A stretch of DNA of 64,000 bases from Pictodentalium vernedei (taxonomy: Eukaryota; Mollusca; Scaphopoda; Dentaliida; Dentaliidae), in assembly GCA_031216915.1 (NCBI GenBank), contig CM062296.1:66494148-66558147 (forward strand), read 5' to 3'. Positions 9,878 through 22,400 of this stretch are shown piece by piece. The notes beneath the pieces were generated by a model. The model was not told the DNA's origin. It saw only the letters and a program-made list of their open reading frames with translations, and did not search any database. Position numbers and translations under genes: made by a program. Each line of letters starts with the position of its first letter. The first letter of the stretch is position 1.

Positions 9878-12130
9878 ATAAGAGGCCCCAAGGGGCTGTA
9901 ATCGCTCACCTGCCAAAGTGGTTCAAAGAAGTATTTGGGGTCACATTCAGTTATACATGGTTCATCAACTCTACAAGGGAATGAAGTCATGAAAGGCAAA
10001 TTTTATGGAAAAAACACTAAGGAATCGATTTGAACAAACCTAACATGCTCCCCATGCCACCCCCACCCGCCAATAGAGAGCCCAAATAATAAGCCAGGGA
10101 CTCGAATTGAACAAACGTGAACCTGATCCCCCATGAGATGTTATATACCAAATACGAAAGAATTCTGGCCGGTGGATCTGAAGAAAGGGGTTTTAAAAGA
10201 AATGTCCTCACATTGCATTAAGTTAAACCTCGGGCTCAAACAGGGAGCCAAAATATTTACCCAGGTAACCAATCTGAACAAAACTGAAACTGACCGACCG
10301 CAAGATGTTGCGTACCAAATATGAATGGATTCTGACTGGTGAATCTGAAGAAAAATATTTTTGAAGAAATTCCCTCACATTGCACTAAGTTAAAATTCCG
10401 GCTGCCATAGGCAGCCCAAATATAAACCCAGGGACTCGATTTGAACAAACTTGAATCTGATCCCCCTATAGATGTTGTATACTAAACATGAAAGGATTCT
10501 GACTGGTGGTTCTGAATCTGAAGGAGAAGATTTTTAAAGAAATTTCCTCAAATTGCACAAAGTTAAACTTTGGGCTCCAATAGAGAGCCCAAATATTATC
10601 ACTGAGGGACCCGATTTGTACAAACTTGAATCTGAATCTGACCCCCCCCCCCCCCCTAGAAATGTTGGACACCAAATATGAAAGCATTCATACCAAATAT
10701 GCAAGATTTTTAAAGAAAATTCCTCATATTTCACCAATTTAAAATTCGGACTCCTAGAGGGAGCTCAATGATGGTTCTGGAGAAATAGATTTTTTAATTT
10801 TTTTTAAAAAATGTATGGGTGCTAGCAGAATAATGCCCCTTGTGGTTCGGCGCGGCAAGGTTATTTGTACAAACGTGAATTGACATATGATAAGGAACAT
10901 GCACACCAAATTTGGTTCAATTTGGTCCAGTAGTTTGGGAGGAGAAGTCAATAATGTAAAGTTCACGACGGACGGCAAGTGATAAGTTAAGTTCCCTTCG
11001 GTGAGCTAAAAATCAGCCATATGCTCCCCCCCCCCCCCCCCACCCTTCCCTCCAAGTTAACCCATATAGGGAACATCAGGCAAGACATTTTAATATCAGA
11101 TATTTATACTTGCAGGATGTATAAGGGNNNNNNNNNNNNNNNNNNNNNNNNNNNNNNNNNNNNNNNNNNNNNNNNNNNNNNNNNNNNNNNNNNNNNNNNN
11201 NNNNNNNNNNNNNNNNNNNNNNNNNNNAAGATTTTTTTTTAAATTACCCTCCATATTGAACAAAGATCAAATTTGGCCCAAATATTAACCTAGCGACATG
11301 ATTTGAATCTGACCCTCATAACAAAGATGTATACAAAACATTAAAATATTCTGACTGGTGGCTCTGGAGAAGAAGATTTTTAAAGAATATTCCCCATATT
11401 ACCCTATGTTAAAACTTCGAGCTCACAAAGAGAGCCCATATATGAACGAATGAGCTTTATTTCAACATACTTTTATTTGCCCCCTCCCCTCCCTATGAAT
11501 GCTGTATACCAAATATCAAAAGATTCTGATGATTGGTTCCAGAGAAAAGATTTTTTAAAATTTTTGCAAATATGCTGACTCAGCATTTTTTCGATGCCCA
11601 TTACAGAGCACCCTAACATAACCGATGGCAATTGATTTTTACCATTCAATTCTACTGGACCTAAGGATACTTCATACCAAATAACAGCTCTCTGTTCCGT
11701 GTGGTTTGGGAAATATGGGCGTTTGAAAATATTTCTATTTTTAACTCCCTGGGATCCCATGGGGATGCGGGAATTTTTTTTTTGCTTGGGTCAAGTACTT
11801 ATGACCTAAAAATACCACACACCAAATTTGGTTCACACCGGACCATCGGTTCAGAAAGTAGAAATTTTGGGCGGGGCCAAAATACACTGGTTCTTGAAGA
11901 AGATTTTATAAATATTTTGGAGCATTTTCCCCCACTCCCTCCCTATGGGAAACTGAGAGTGTATGAGTTGAACAAAAATAAAATGCCTCTTTGGGACCAT
12001 CACTCACAAAAACTTTCACTCGAATTGGCCCAGTGGCTTTGGAGGAGAAGACCAAAACATGGTGTTGACGGATGACGGACGGAGAGCGATGAGATTAACT
12101 CAGCTTGACTTTGTCAAGATGAGCTAAAAA
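9878..12130. repeat. Tandem ~170-bp monomers of a dispersed mollusc-type repeat
   Basis: The block starts at an AGAGGCCCCAAGGGGCTG-like segment and ends in GGTGAGCTAAAAA (also at 10997) and GATGAGCTAAAAA (12120). Inside, GAGCCCAAAT-type boundaries recur at about 10078, 10244, 10412, 10585 and 10759, then again after the gap at about 11277 and 11430. The recurring internal phrase is close to GATTCTGACTGGTGGTTCTG. Monomers differ from each other by perhaps 15-25 percent. No coding potential. Confidence 0.75.
11128..11227. other. Assembly gap, 100 N
   Basis: Exactly 100 undetermined bases, the usual placeholder for a scaffold gap of unknown size. It falls in tandem repeats, so the true repeat number here is unknown. 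Confidence 0.98.
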
Positions 12131-14396
12131 GCCAGTTTTCCCAGTTAAGGCACCTAGAGTCATTGGTATGGTACTGACAAAAACATAAAACACTGCTTTT
12201 TTCAGCAGTATGACCAGTACTGCTCATGTGCTATCTCTTAGCACTGTTAAAATGCCTAAAAACATCCAATATTGAATCTGTGGTGCTGTGCTTGAGAAGC
12301 AAGTATCCATTAGGGCACTTTCACAACCTTAGATTTAATCCCCACAAATTCCCATTCTGGAAAAAAGTGTGAAATTGTGGAAAATATGTCTCCAAGGAGG
12401 ATGAATGAGATATTTGCTTAAAAAATTTGTTTTTTCAGTGTTTTGAAAGTCTACACAGAAATAAAAACTGACAAACAATGAAAAATTTTGTTAGAAGAGC
12501 CAAGACAAGATTGTCAAACAGAAAAAAAAAAAACCTCAATGGACCCTGAGTCCTGCAGTACCTAAGCAAATCATAGGAAACTGAGGAGAGTATGAGATTG
12601 ACTTTAGTTTCCAAAACATACTGTGCAGACTTTCCAATTGTTTCTCATCAACTGAGGCTGCAGTATGGAGGGGGGGGGGGGGGGGGGGGGGGGGAGACTT
12701 GATTCAAGGAGAGAACAATATTTCACAGCTGTTACTGTAGTTTTGTGCTGTAACATGGGAACCGTGTCAACAACGCTCGATCTGAACAAAATTTGATCGC
12801 ATCTCTTTAATTTTGGGATTCAAATATCTTTGTCAAGTATAACCCTTCAGATAACTTTTTCCGACCCCAAAACAGGGGGGCGTGCATCAAATAAGAGGGA
12901 AAATTTAGTATTAGACTACTTTATTGGTAGCTGTGCACAAATGCCATTAACTCACATTTGCAACTTTATTGTGTTATTTTTTCCACTGTACCTCACCCCC
13001 AAATTTGTGTTCTAAAATACTCTTTCAATGAAGAAATTATTTTCTAACACTTTTTAACCCTTTACCAAATATAACGGTCAAAAGCTGCTGGTGCTATTCA
13101 CAAGTATTGCCATTCCATGTTCATTATTTTCTCGTTTTTTTGTGTCAAACACATAGCTTATGACCCCTCATTGGAATGAGGTCATTCCAATGGTGTAAAA
13201 CGTCATGTTTTTGACACAAAAATTAGTAAATCAATAAGTTTGTGGGCATGGGTAATTAGCTTTTCATGTTACATGTAAGTAAAGGGTTAACAGCATAATT
13301 CAGGCACACATCTAATACCAGTAAATAAAAGTGCAATATGGGTTTTGTGGCTGTGGGTTTGAATGGTGATTTGGAAGAGGGTTGGAACATTGGAATCCCC
13401 CTCTGCCCCTAGTACTATGATGGGGAACCATGGGTTTAATTACATTTGTTAATACATGTGTACATGTAGGGTAAAATAGGTTGTTATTTGGCATTTGCTG
13501 GGGGCTGTAGTGTGCCACTGGAGGCTGCACTTGCTCAAGATGTGAATTTGCTTGCAATATATAGCCCTTATTGCTAATGATGACAAAAACATACTTTTCA
13601 AAACAATAAAAAAGTATCGTAAGGTGTGTGGTACCCCAATGAATTTTTTAATGTGAAATAATCTCTCAAAATAATAATTAAGTCAGGTTCAGAAGCCAAA
13701 TTATGTATTTCCTTAATCAACCCCAATCCTATCAAAGATACATTTTACCTCTTTCATGTGACAAAAGAGTCATTTCTGCATGAGAATTCAACTTTTGGCT
13801 TCCACTGAGTTAAAAACATGGGAAATTTGTTCTTTTAAAGAAAACTGTCCAAACTGTGTCAAATGGCTTAAAAACTGCTGTTGCCTCCAATACATTTTTC
13901 TACTCTGTTTTGCTCTGTTACCTAAAGGAATTCATGTAGATTTTTTTGAAAACTAACCCAATCCCCAAATAAAACTAAAATCTGCATCAGCATGTAATAC
14001 TTTGAGGAAAACATTGTCCCCTTTAACCATACAGCAAGACAAGGAGTGGTGTTCCAACCCCATGAAACCATATAAATGTCAATTTTGATTCAAAAATTGG
14101 GGTTGCAACTATATAATTCACCAATATCAATAGACAGTACCATTTTGTTCTAACAACTGATGTCAAATTTTCTTCTACATACTGATGTGGCAAAATATAG
14201 CCCTGAAGGTGTCCCCCTAGAATGCCCCTTTTTATCAAAAACTAGGATAAAATTCATAAATTAATTGATGTTGACATATAACAAACCGCCTGTGATATTA
14301 AATTTCTCATTTGTGATAATTTCTAAATCACATTCTGGCTTCTGAAGATATTTCACATTGCGCTTGATGAATGTTTTGCTATTCTTGTGAAAAAAG
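12131..14396. repeat. Large tandem unit, copy 1 (~2.27 kb)
   Basis: The phrase CACCTAGAGTCATTGGTATG opens this copy (about 12150) and recurs about 2.27 kb later (14418), with a diverged form at about 23527. Many blocks match copy 2 in order: the AAAATGCC and GATTCTGTAGTG region, the MITE at 13054, the AGTGTGCCACTGG region, and the TTGATGTTGACA region before AAATCACATTCT. A ~28-base G run is at 12667. No coding frame is conserved between copies. Confidence 0.8.
13054..13290 (+). mobile_element. piggyBac-like MITE (family A, copy 2)
   Basis: TTAA-CCCTTTACC at 13054 and GTAAAGGG-TTAA at 13290, with a decayed central palindrome around CCCCTCATTGGAATGAGGTC. It is the copy-1 counterpart of the MITE at 15356 in copy 2, so it was present before the larger unit duplicated. 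Confidence 0.8.
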
Positions 14397-14758
14397 TCTC
14401 ACTTTCTCAGTTAAGACACCTAGAGTCATTGGTATGGCACTGACACAACATTAAACACTGATTTTTTCTAACAGCATGACCAGCTGAGCACTGCTCCTAT
14501 GTTATAGCATAGTACTGTTAAAATGCCCAAAACCATCAAATGTTGATTCTGTAGTGATGTGCATGTCCTACAAGTACATGTACCCACAAGGGCTCATTTA
14601 CAACCTTGGATTTAATCCCCGCAGGCACCCATTCTGATAAAAAGAGTGAAATTAGGGAAAATACATGCATGCCTAGTATCCAGTGAGGATGACGCAGATA
14701 TTTGCTTCAGGAATGTAGTGCTCTTTAATGTTTAATATATTTGTGCATGTGTGTGTAT

Positions 14759-14789
<31 letters not shown>

Positions 14790-15355
14790 GGGTCAATTGC
14801 CAGTTATTTAAAATGTAGAACTGTTCAAATGGAAACAAACCAACACTTTGCATGATGGAAGTGCAGACATGCAATCACATATCTTGAAAGATACAGTCTA
14901 CATGTACATAGGAATGGTATGATGGCCAGACAGACATGCAATCACATATTTTGAAAGTGACATTCTACATGTACATAGGAATACTGACTGACATACAATG
15001 AAAAATATAGTGAGAAGAGCCAGGACAGGGTTATCAAAACAGAAAAAAACTCAGTGAACCCTGAGTGCTGCAGTACTAAAGCAAATCATAGGAAACTGAG
15101 ATTGCATGCTGTTAACTTTCTCATCAGCTGAAGGGTTTAGTATACGTGGTAGAGGGACAATTGTCAATGCAGTTTTGTGCTATAACATGGAGACCCTGAC
15201 AGCACTAGTATCAGACTACTATATTGGTAGCTGTGCACAGAAGTCATTCATTCACATTTGCAACTTTGTTACTTTTCCCACTGTACCCCCACTCCCTTTC
15301 CCCAAATTTATGTTCCAAAATACACTGTGAATGAAAAAATTGTCTTTTAACATTT

Positions 15356-15583
15356 TTAATCACTCACTCAATGTAATGACCAAAACAGGCTAGCACCATT
15401 CACCGAAACAGCCATTCAATGTTCATTATTTTTGCACCAAAAACATAGCTTATGACCCCTCATTGGAATGAGCTCCTTCAGCTCAATCCAGTAGGGGTCA
15501 TAATTATGTTTTTGACGCAAAAAATGAAAAGAAATTAGTTATTCAAAAGTGCTATCTTCTTTTCATGTGAGGTAAAGGGTTAA
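15356..15583 (+). mobile_element. piggyBac-like MITE (family A, copy 3, decayed)
   Basis: The right end GGTAAAGGG-TTAA is intact. The left end is mutated (TTAA then TCACTCACTCAATG). The central palindrome around CCCCTCATTGGAATGAGCTC is recognisable. Confidence 0.7.
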
Positions 15584-15608
15584 CATCATAACATGGAGAA
15601 AGCTTCTA

Positions 15609-15715
15609 TTAATCATTCACTCAATATAATGGCAAAAACCGGCTGGCACCATTCACCAAAATTGCCATTCAATGTTAATTTTTTTTGCATTTTTTGGCAT
15701 CAAAAACATAGCTTA
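15609..15715 (+). mobile_element. Left half of a family A MITE
   Basis: TTAATCATTCACTCAATATAATGGC followed by the family A left arm up to CATAGCTTATG, where it stops at the centre of the palindrome. It lies 26 bp after the preceding copy and has the same mutated left end, so it probably arose by local duplication. Confidence 0.65.
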
Positions 15716-16141
15716 TGTTTGTTGGTGATTTGGGAGAGGATTGGAATATAATTGGAATCTCCTCTTTCACAAGTACAATGAGGGGAAAGCATGGTTTCAT
15801 TAGATAAGGTGGTTACATGTGTACATGTATTTGTCATTTGCCAGAGGTTATAGTGTGCTTCTCAGTTCTGGATGCCATACTTGCTCAAGATGCATTTAAC
15901 TGCATTATTTTTTGGCAATATATGGCCTTTATTGCCAACTGTGACAAAAATATAACTTTTCCAAAAATAAAACAGTATTATTCAGTCTGTGGTTCTCAAA
16001 TGAACATTTAAAAGTGAAATATGTGTAATATCCAAAAAAATATAATTAAATCAGTGCTGGAAGCCAAAATAATGTACATTTACAATGTACATGTACTTAT
16101 TTCCAAAAATCAAACCCAAACCTTTCGAAGAGTAACCTACA

Positions 16142-16799
16142 AAACTTTTCCCTGACAAAAATCCCTCCCCCCAATCATTTTCACACAATGCGCAAAAATA
16201 CCCCACCCCCCACCCCCCGCCCCCCATGTTTTTTCAGGTAAACAGAAATTCCTCCCTCCATAATTTCTGGTGAACAAACCCGCACCCCCCCCCCCAATTT
16301 TTTAGAAGTAAATGTATATTTAAAGCCATACAAAAATGTCCAAAGCTTTTTACCACTTGAGGCCGAGCACTTGTCGCTTCAATCAATGCTAACTTTGCTT
16401 GTTTGGAGTTAGCACGTTGGATAATTGTTCACTGTTGCCAGGTGGTTCCCTCAGTGCACTTTAGTTTCCTCCAACCATAAAACTGTCCAACACGAGGTGA
16501 CACTGGCTGTTGAAAGTGTCCTTAAACTCCAATAATTAAATAACTGTGTTGATAAATAGTTATTGAGGCATGTTTTCTTGTAAATAGTGATGAGTGTTTA
16601 TGTAATTTACAAATTAAATACATAAGTTTTTAAATCCTTTTGGACTGCCTTTTAATCTTTTGGTGTAAGACGCCGGGTGGGGGATTTTTATACTGCTCTT
16701 AAAATAATGTGAGAGAATGTGGTACTACTCAAAAACTGTGGGGGGAATTTTTGTCAAGTGTGTAAAAATGATTGGGGGTATTTTTTGTAGGGGGGATTT
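16142..16799. mobile_element. ~660-bp insertion with C/G-rich inverted ends and 9-bp target duplication
   Basis: Flanked by TAACCTACA on both sides (16133-16141 and 16800-16808). The left end has TCCCTCCCCCCAATCATTTTC and the right end has the complement, AAAATGATTGGGGGT. Copy 1 of the tandem unit (about 13725) lacks this segment and serves as an unoccupied comparison. A 9-bp duplication and long inverted ends would suit a Mutator-like non-autonomous element. A SINE-like tail lies inside. Confidence 0.65.
16370..16600 (+). mobile_element. SINE 3' region, decayed
   Basis: CATAAAACTGTCCAACACGA, GACACTGGCTGTTGAAAGTG and TTAAACTCCAATAA align in order with the 3' third of the 5S-derived SINE at 30590-30675. 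No promoter region is recognisable at its left. It lies inside the inserted segment 16142-16799. Confidence 0.6.
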
Positions 16800-18114
16800 T
16801 AACCTACATTCTAATCCTTCCAAAGATGCATTTTATCTCTTTCATTTGATAAAAGTAATTTCTGCATGAGAATTCACTGCTTTCTTTAAAAACTACCCCA
16901 ATCAAAATAAAACTAAAATCTGCATCAGCAGACAATAGTTTGGGGAAAAATCTGTTTCATTTAACCATACTGCAAGAGAAAGAGTGGTGTTCACCAGCCC
17001 CCCCCCCCCCACCACCCCCCCCCCCCCCTCCACACAAAATGAATGTCAATTTTGATTTAAAAACTGGTGTTGCAGCTATATAAATCACCAATATCAATAG
17101 ACAGTGCCGTTTTATCCTAACAAATTATGTCAAATTTTCTTCTACATATTGATGTGGTAAAATATAGCCCTGAATGTGTTCCCTAGACCCCCAGCATACC
17201 CACTTTCATCACAAATTATGATATAATTCATAAATTAATTGATGTTGACACAAAACAAACCTCTTATGATATTAAATTTCACATTTCTGATAGTTTTTAA
17301 ATCACATTCTCCTAGGGGGGTTTGATCATCCCCTACTAGGCGGGTCCTCAGGTGGCGGATAGAGGACGGCCTGCTCAATTGGGCAGGTTTGCTAATTTCT
17401 AATTGGCAGGTTTGCTCAATTGAGTTGGTTCGCTGCGAAATACATAAATACGCAGCCCCGGACCAAAATGATCAATCCTGCTAATACCATCTGGCAGGCA
17501 CCTTGTTCTCCCGTGAGGTGCGTTCCGAAGGCCCCGGAAGAAGGAATCCTGGCAGTTGAGGACTCGGGCCCCGGTTAGGGCAATCTCCGGGATGGAGCCC
17601 TGGTCTCCATTTCGGAGATAATGTTCAACACACTGCTTTGGCCCCAATTTCGGGAGTAGAAGGATGGTCGGATGGTCCGTTCTGGCCAATCGGGAGCCCC
17701 CACCCCAAAAAGTACTGGGTGTCACGTCGGGGGGCATTTGGTGGCCATTCAGTCAATCATTTCTTTTATTCACATTACATAATTGCCATTGTGTACTGTT
17801 TTTAAACACTTTATATTTTAATAGCCTCTTAGTTTTGCTGCACTGTCTATTTCGGTTATGCATGGCAACCTTTTATTACGGTGTTATATACAGTGATTGA
17901 TTGGATGGCCGCCATCTGAAGACCTGGCACTTCCACACACGGGCCAATCAGTCAGTGGCATACTTCGGTATCAACACTGGCTGAGTATACTGCCCCATAC
18001 CAGGTATGTGGGAATACCGGCAACCCGGTGGGTTCACTGCATGGCAGTAACCCTACCCCTTGTTGGACTCCGTGGTGGGTGGGAGCCGGGGCAGTGAACG
18101 TTTAAAATATTAAC

Positions 18115-19464
18115 ATGGCTACCTCACAACCAAAAATCAAACGACCGTTTATAGACACTGGACTACGAGATTCTGACTCTGATGAAGAACTTATGAAATC
18201 ACTGATTCCACCCGAAGACAACCTTCCAAAATTTATTCTCTTACATTCAACTGATGACAATAAAAAATTAAGTAATTTAAACCCCTTTGCTCTAGATAAG
18301 GCCATCAAAGGTATAGCAGGAACTGTAAAAGATATTAAAAAATTACGCTCTGGAGATTTATTAATCCAGTGTTCCAGACAAGTTCAAACTTTCAATCTTT
18401 TACATACTACAAAATTATTGGATATCAATATTAAAGCTAATTACCACAAAACTTTGAACACTAGCAAGGGAGTTATTAGAACTCCTGAACTAGCCGACAT
18501 GGAAGAAAATGAAATTACATGTGAATTGAAACCTCAAGGAATCACCTCTGTAAAACGTATTGAAATTAATAAACAAGGAAACAAAATTAAAACTAATACC
18601 TACATCTGCACCTTTGATGGCACAAAGCCCCCCAAGTCAATTAAGATTGGTTACTTGAACGTCAGAGTGGATTTGTACATCCCAAATCCACTGCGATGTT
18701 TCAAGTGCCAAAAGTTTGGACATGGTCAGGATTCTTGTCGTGGCAAGAAAATATGCTTTAAATGTGGTCTCAACCATGAAGATCCTTGTAACACTACAGA
18801 CTATAAATGTGTTAACTGTCAGGGCAATCACATGTCATCATCTAAGGATTGCCCTGTATGGAAAAAGGAAAAACTCATACAAAAAGTGAAATGCGAAAAG
18901 CATATTAGTTTTAAAGAAGCAAGAGAAATCATAATGTCAATGCCAGGGATGAATTTACCACCGTCATCTTATGCAAATGCTATTAAGCATTCTGCACCAA
19001 TTACAAAATCAGTACAATGTCAAACAGATCTTACATGGCTTGATAATATACAACCAAAACCTTTAAACCCATTCAGTATAACACAAACAACAAATACGAA
19101 CAGTTCTTCCACTCAAACTAAAACAACAGATAGTAAAAACAAAGGAAAAAAGACTAATGAAACGTCAAATGATCATCCACAATCTAGTCAACGTCAGAGT
19201 CAGAATCAAAGTCAAAAAAGCAGAAAAGAAAAAAAGAAAACTCTTTCAGATCGAATTCCCAAATTTTCTAGGGATATTGTCACTAGAAATAGATTTGAGG
19301 CCTTCGAGGAAATGTCTGTGGACGAATGTCTCACGGAAACATTTTCAAATAATCCGCTTCCGTCATTGCAGGGAAGGTCCCCACGCAAATCTTCGCCAAA
19401 AAGAACTACGGGGGCAATTTCACCCATACGACCACCTTCAAAATCACCTTCCAAACATGCATAG
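18115..19464 (+). CDS. LINE ORF1, CCHC zinc-knuckle RNA-binding protein
   Basis: A 449-codon intact frame. Residues 194-240 hold three knuckles: CFKCQKFGHGQDSC (C-x2-C-x4-H-x4-C), then CFKCGLNHEDPC, then CVNCQGNHMSSSKDC. Such ORF1 proteins bind the element's RNA and form the transposition particle with ORF2. The N-terminal 190 residues include a likely RRM-like or I-element gag-type fold, judged only by position. The C-terminal third is Ser/Gln/Lys-rich and low in complexity. The start codon follows the GC-rich 5' leader. The stop overlaps the ORF2 start in the sequence ATGCATAG (19457-19464), which implies reinitiation or coupled translation. Confidence 0.9.
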   Translation: MATSQPKIKRPFIDTGLRDSDSDEELMKSLIPPEDNLPKFILLHSTDDNKKLSNLNPFALDKAIKGIAGTVKDIKKLRSGDLLIQCSRQVQTFNLLHTTKLLDINIKANYHKTLNTSKGVIRTPELADMEENEITCELKPQGITSVKRIEINKQGNKIKTNTYICTFDGTKPPKSIKIGYLNVRVDLYIPNPLRCFKCQKFGHGQDSCRGKKICFKCGLNHEDPCNTTDYKCVNCQGNHMSSSKDCPVWKKEKLIQKVKCEKHISFKEAREIIMSMPGMNLPPSSYANAIKHSAPITKSVQCQTDLTWLDNIQPKPLNPFSITQTTNTNSSSTQTKTTDSKNKGKKTNETSNDHPQSSQRQSQNQSQKSRKEKKKTLSDRIPKFSRDIVTRNRFEAFEEMSVDECLTETFSNNPLPSLQGRSPRKSSPKRTTGAISPIRPPSKSPSKHA

Positions 19465-22400
19465 TACACCAAAACAAAATATAATACAGTGGAATTGTCG
19501 AGGTTTTAGAGCTAATTTTAATGAACTTGGTCTTCTCAGCCAAAAGTATAAACCTGCTGCTTTTTGCCTGCAGGAAACTCTTTTAAAGAAACCCGAGACT
19601 CAAGATCATTCAGCTTTTAAGCATTATACATCGTATAATGCCTGGGCAGATGATAATGATCTTCATATTCGTGGAACGACTGTCTTGGTTAGAAATGACA
19701 TCATTCACAGTACTGTACCATTACAGACAAATTTACAGGCTGTGGCGGTACGCCTAACTTTAGACAAAACAGTTACACTCTGTTCTATTTACGTTTCACC
19801 AAGTAAAGCCTTACAATTGAATGACCTTGAGCTGCTGGTTCGACAACTCCCAACTCCATACATTTTGTTGGGTGATTTTAACGCACATAGCCCCCTTTGG
19901 GGTAATTCCTGCAGTCAAGAAGATGCAAAAGGTAAAACTGTGGAAGAGTTCATTACAAAATATGACTTGTGCTTGTTCAATGATGGGTCAGATACTTACC
20001 TGCACCCCGCATCTGGTTCTTACACGTCAATTGATTTAACAATTGCATGCCCTTCTGTCTTCCTTGATTTTTCATGGAAGGCAGAAGATGACTTGTGCGG
20101 GAGTGACCACTTTCCGATTGTGTTGGAGAGTGTAGTTCCGGCGGATGATGAGAGGGTGCCCCAGTGGAATTTTAAAAAGGCCGACTGGGACACTTTCTCA
20201 TCGCTTTGTTCTGAACGCCTCACACGGGAGAAATTTCAGGACAGTACTGACCAGATTGAACACTTCACCACAGAGTTGATTGACATTGCAAGCCAAGTCA
20301 TTCCTAAAACCTCGGCAAATCCAAAACGTTTCACTAAACCATGGTTTGATACTGAGTGCAAACAGGCTATAAAAGATCGCAAGAAATTTGAGAGGGAATT
20401 TAATAAGTCACCAACTACAGAAAATTTGGACAGATTGCGTATAAATCGGGCAAAAACAAGACGACTTTTAAAACATAAAAAGAAAAGTTCATGGGAAACT
20501 TATGTTTCGAAACTAAATCAAATTACTCCCATCACTAATTTGGAAAATGATTAAAAAAATTAAAGGAAAAGAAACAAAATCAGCAGTACAACACCTAAAA
20601 GATAACAACACACTCATAACATCAAAACAGGAAATTTCAAACAAGTTGGCCTCTTCATTTTCTAAACATTCGTCGTCTGAAAATAGTAACCCAGAATTCC
20701 TCAAACTAAAAAAACAAGAAAAACACAAGATTAAATTTACATCCAATAACTCAGAGGACTACAACGAACCTTTCTCTATGGAAGAGTTATGTAACTCTTT
20801 GCATAGAGCAAAGGATTCAGCCACTGGACCCGATAAAATACACTATCAACTTTTAAAACATCTGCCTCAAACTTCACTAGAACTTTTATTGTCAGTTTTT
20901 AATGACATTTGGGTGACTGGCCAGTTTCCACCATCCTGGCGAAAGGCAACAATTATTCCTATTCCAAAGCCTGATAAGGATCACAGTAATCCAAGTAATT
21001 ACAGACCAATTGCACTAACTAGTTGTCTCTGTAAAACCATGGAGAGGATGATCAATGACCGACTTGTCTGGTTTCTGGAATCAAACAATCTGCTTGCGGA
21101 TGTTCAGTGTGGTTTCAGAAACCAGAGGAGTACTGTGGATCATTTGGTCAGACTTGAAACGTTTATAAGAAATGCCTTTGCTAGAAAAGAACATGTGGTC
21201 GCCATCTTCTTTGATCTAGAGAAGGCATATGATACAACGTGGACATATGGGATTTTAAAAGATCTTTTAAACATGGGGTTGAGAGGGCGTATGCCCCTTT
21301 TTATTGAAAACTTTTTAAAGGACCGCCAATTTCAGGTTCGTGTTGGATCAACGTTATCTGATCCTCACGAGCAGGAATTGGGGGTTCCTCAGGGTAGTAT
21401 TTTATCTGTTACCCTCTTTTCAATTAAAATTAATAGTATCATCGACGCAATTGAGAATATGGTAGATTCGTCATTGTATGTTGATGACTTTTTGATCTGC
21501 TATAGCAGCAAAAAAATGAATGCTATAGAGCGCAAACTTCAGCTGTGTTTAAATAGGATTCAAAAATGGGCTATCGAAAATGGTTTTAAATTTTCAAAGA
21601 CAAAAACGAATTGTGTTCATTTTTGCAAGCTTCGGAAACTTCACCTCGATCCGGAGTTGAAAATTGATGGTAGTCCTATCCAAGTTGTTAAGGAGGTGAA
21701 ATTCTTAGGTTTGTTGTTTGACAACAAACTGAATTTCACTTCCCACATAAAACAACTAAAAGTTAAATGTAAGAGAGCTCTGAACCTACTGAAGGTTGTT
21801 GGTAGCGCCGATTGGGGTGCTGACCAAAAAACTTTGCTCCATTTGTATAGATCTCTTGTTCGATCAAAGTTAGATTACGGTTGTATAGTTTACGGTTCTG
21901 CAAGGAAATCATATCTCAAACCACTTGATGCAATTCATAATAGTGGTATTAGAATTAGTCTAGGGGCTTTTCGAACATCCCCAATAGACTCGATGCTTGT
22001 TGAGGCAGAGGAGCCTTCTCTTGAGAAGCGCAGAATTAAATTATCTCTGCAGTATGTGTCTAAACTTTTGGCCAATCCTTCAAATCCTGCTTATAATTGT
22101 GTTTCAGAACCTCAAAATGTTGAATTTTATAACCGCCACCAGAAACACATTCCTCCATTGGGAATTAGAATCAAATCCCACATGGAGTCTGCCAAAATTG
22201 ATTCTGATTCTATAAAAGAAAACAGTAAATCACATATTCCTCCTTGGCATCTTAAAAAACCTACAATTATTTTGGATCTTGCTTCTACCAAAAAATCTGA
22301 TACCAATTCCTTGCAGTTCAAACAAAAATATGCCGAAATAAAGTCCAAGTATAGTACATATACAAGGATCTATACAGATGGATCTAAAGATGGTGACAAA

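Larger units (their letters stand above)
14397..17310. repeat. Large tandem unit, copy 2 (left part, interrupted by the LINE)
   Basis: Aligns in order with copy 1 but carries extra insertions (15609-15715 and 16142-16799). It is split at AAATCACATTCT by the LINE at 17311-23417 and resumes at 23418. It contains (GT)n/G(n) at 14745-14792 and C-runs near 16200, 16285 and 17000. Confidence 0.8.

Noticed and set aside
12667-12694. Long G run as a G-quadruplex regulatory element
   Set aside because: Several such mononucleotide runs (also 14774, 16990, 63569) occur in repeats and in a gap-adjacent region; they are simple repeats and prone to sequencing error.
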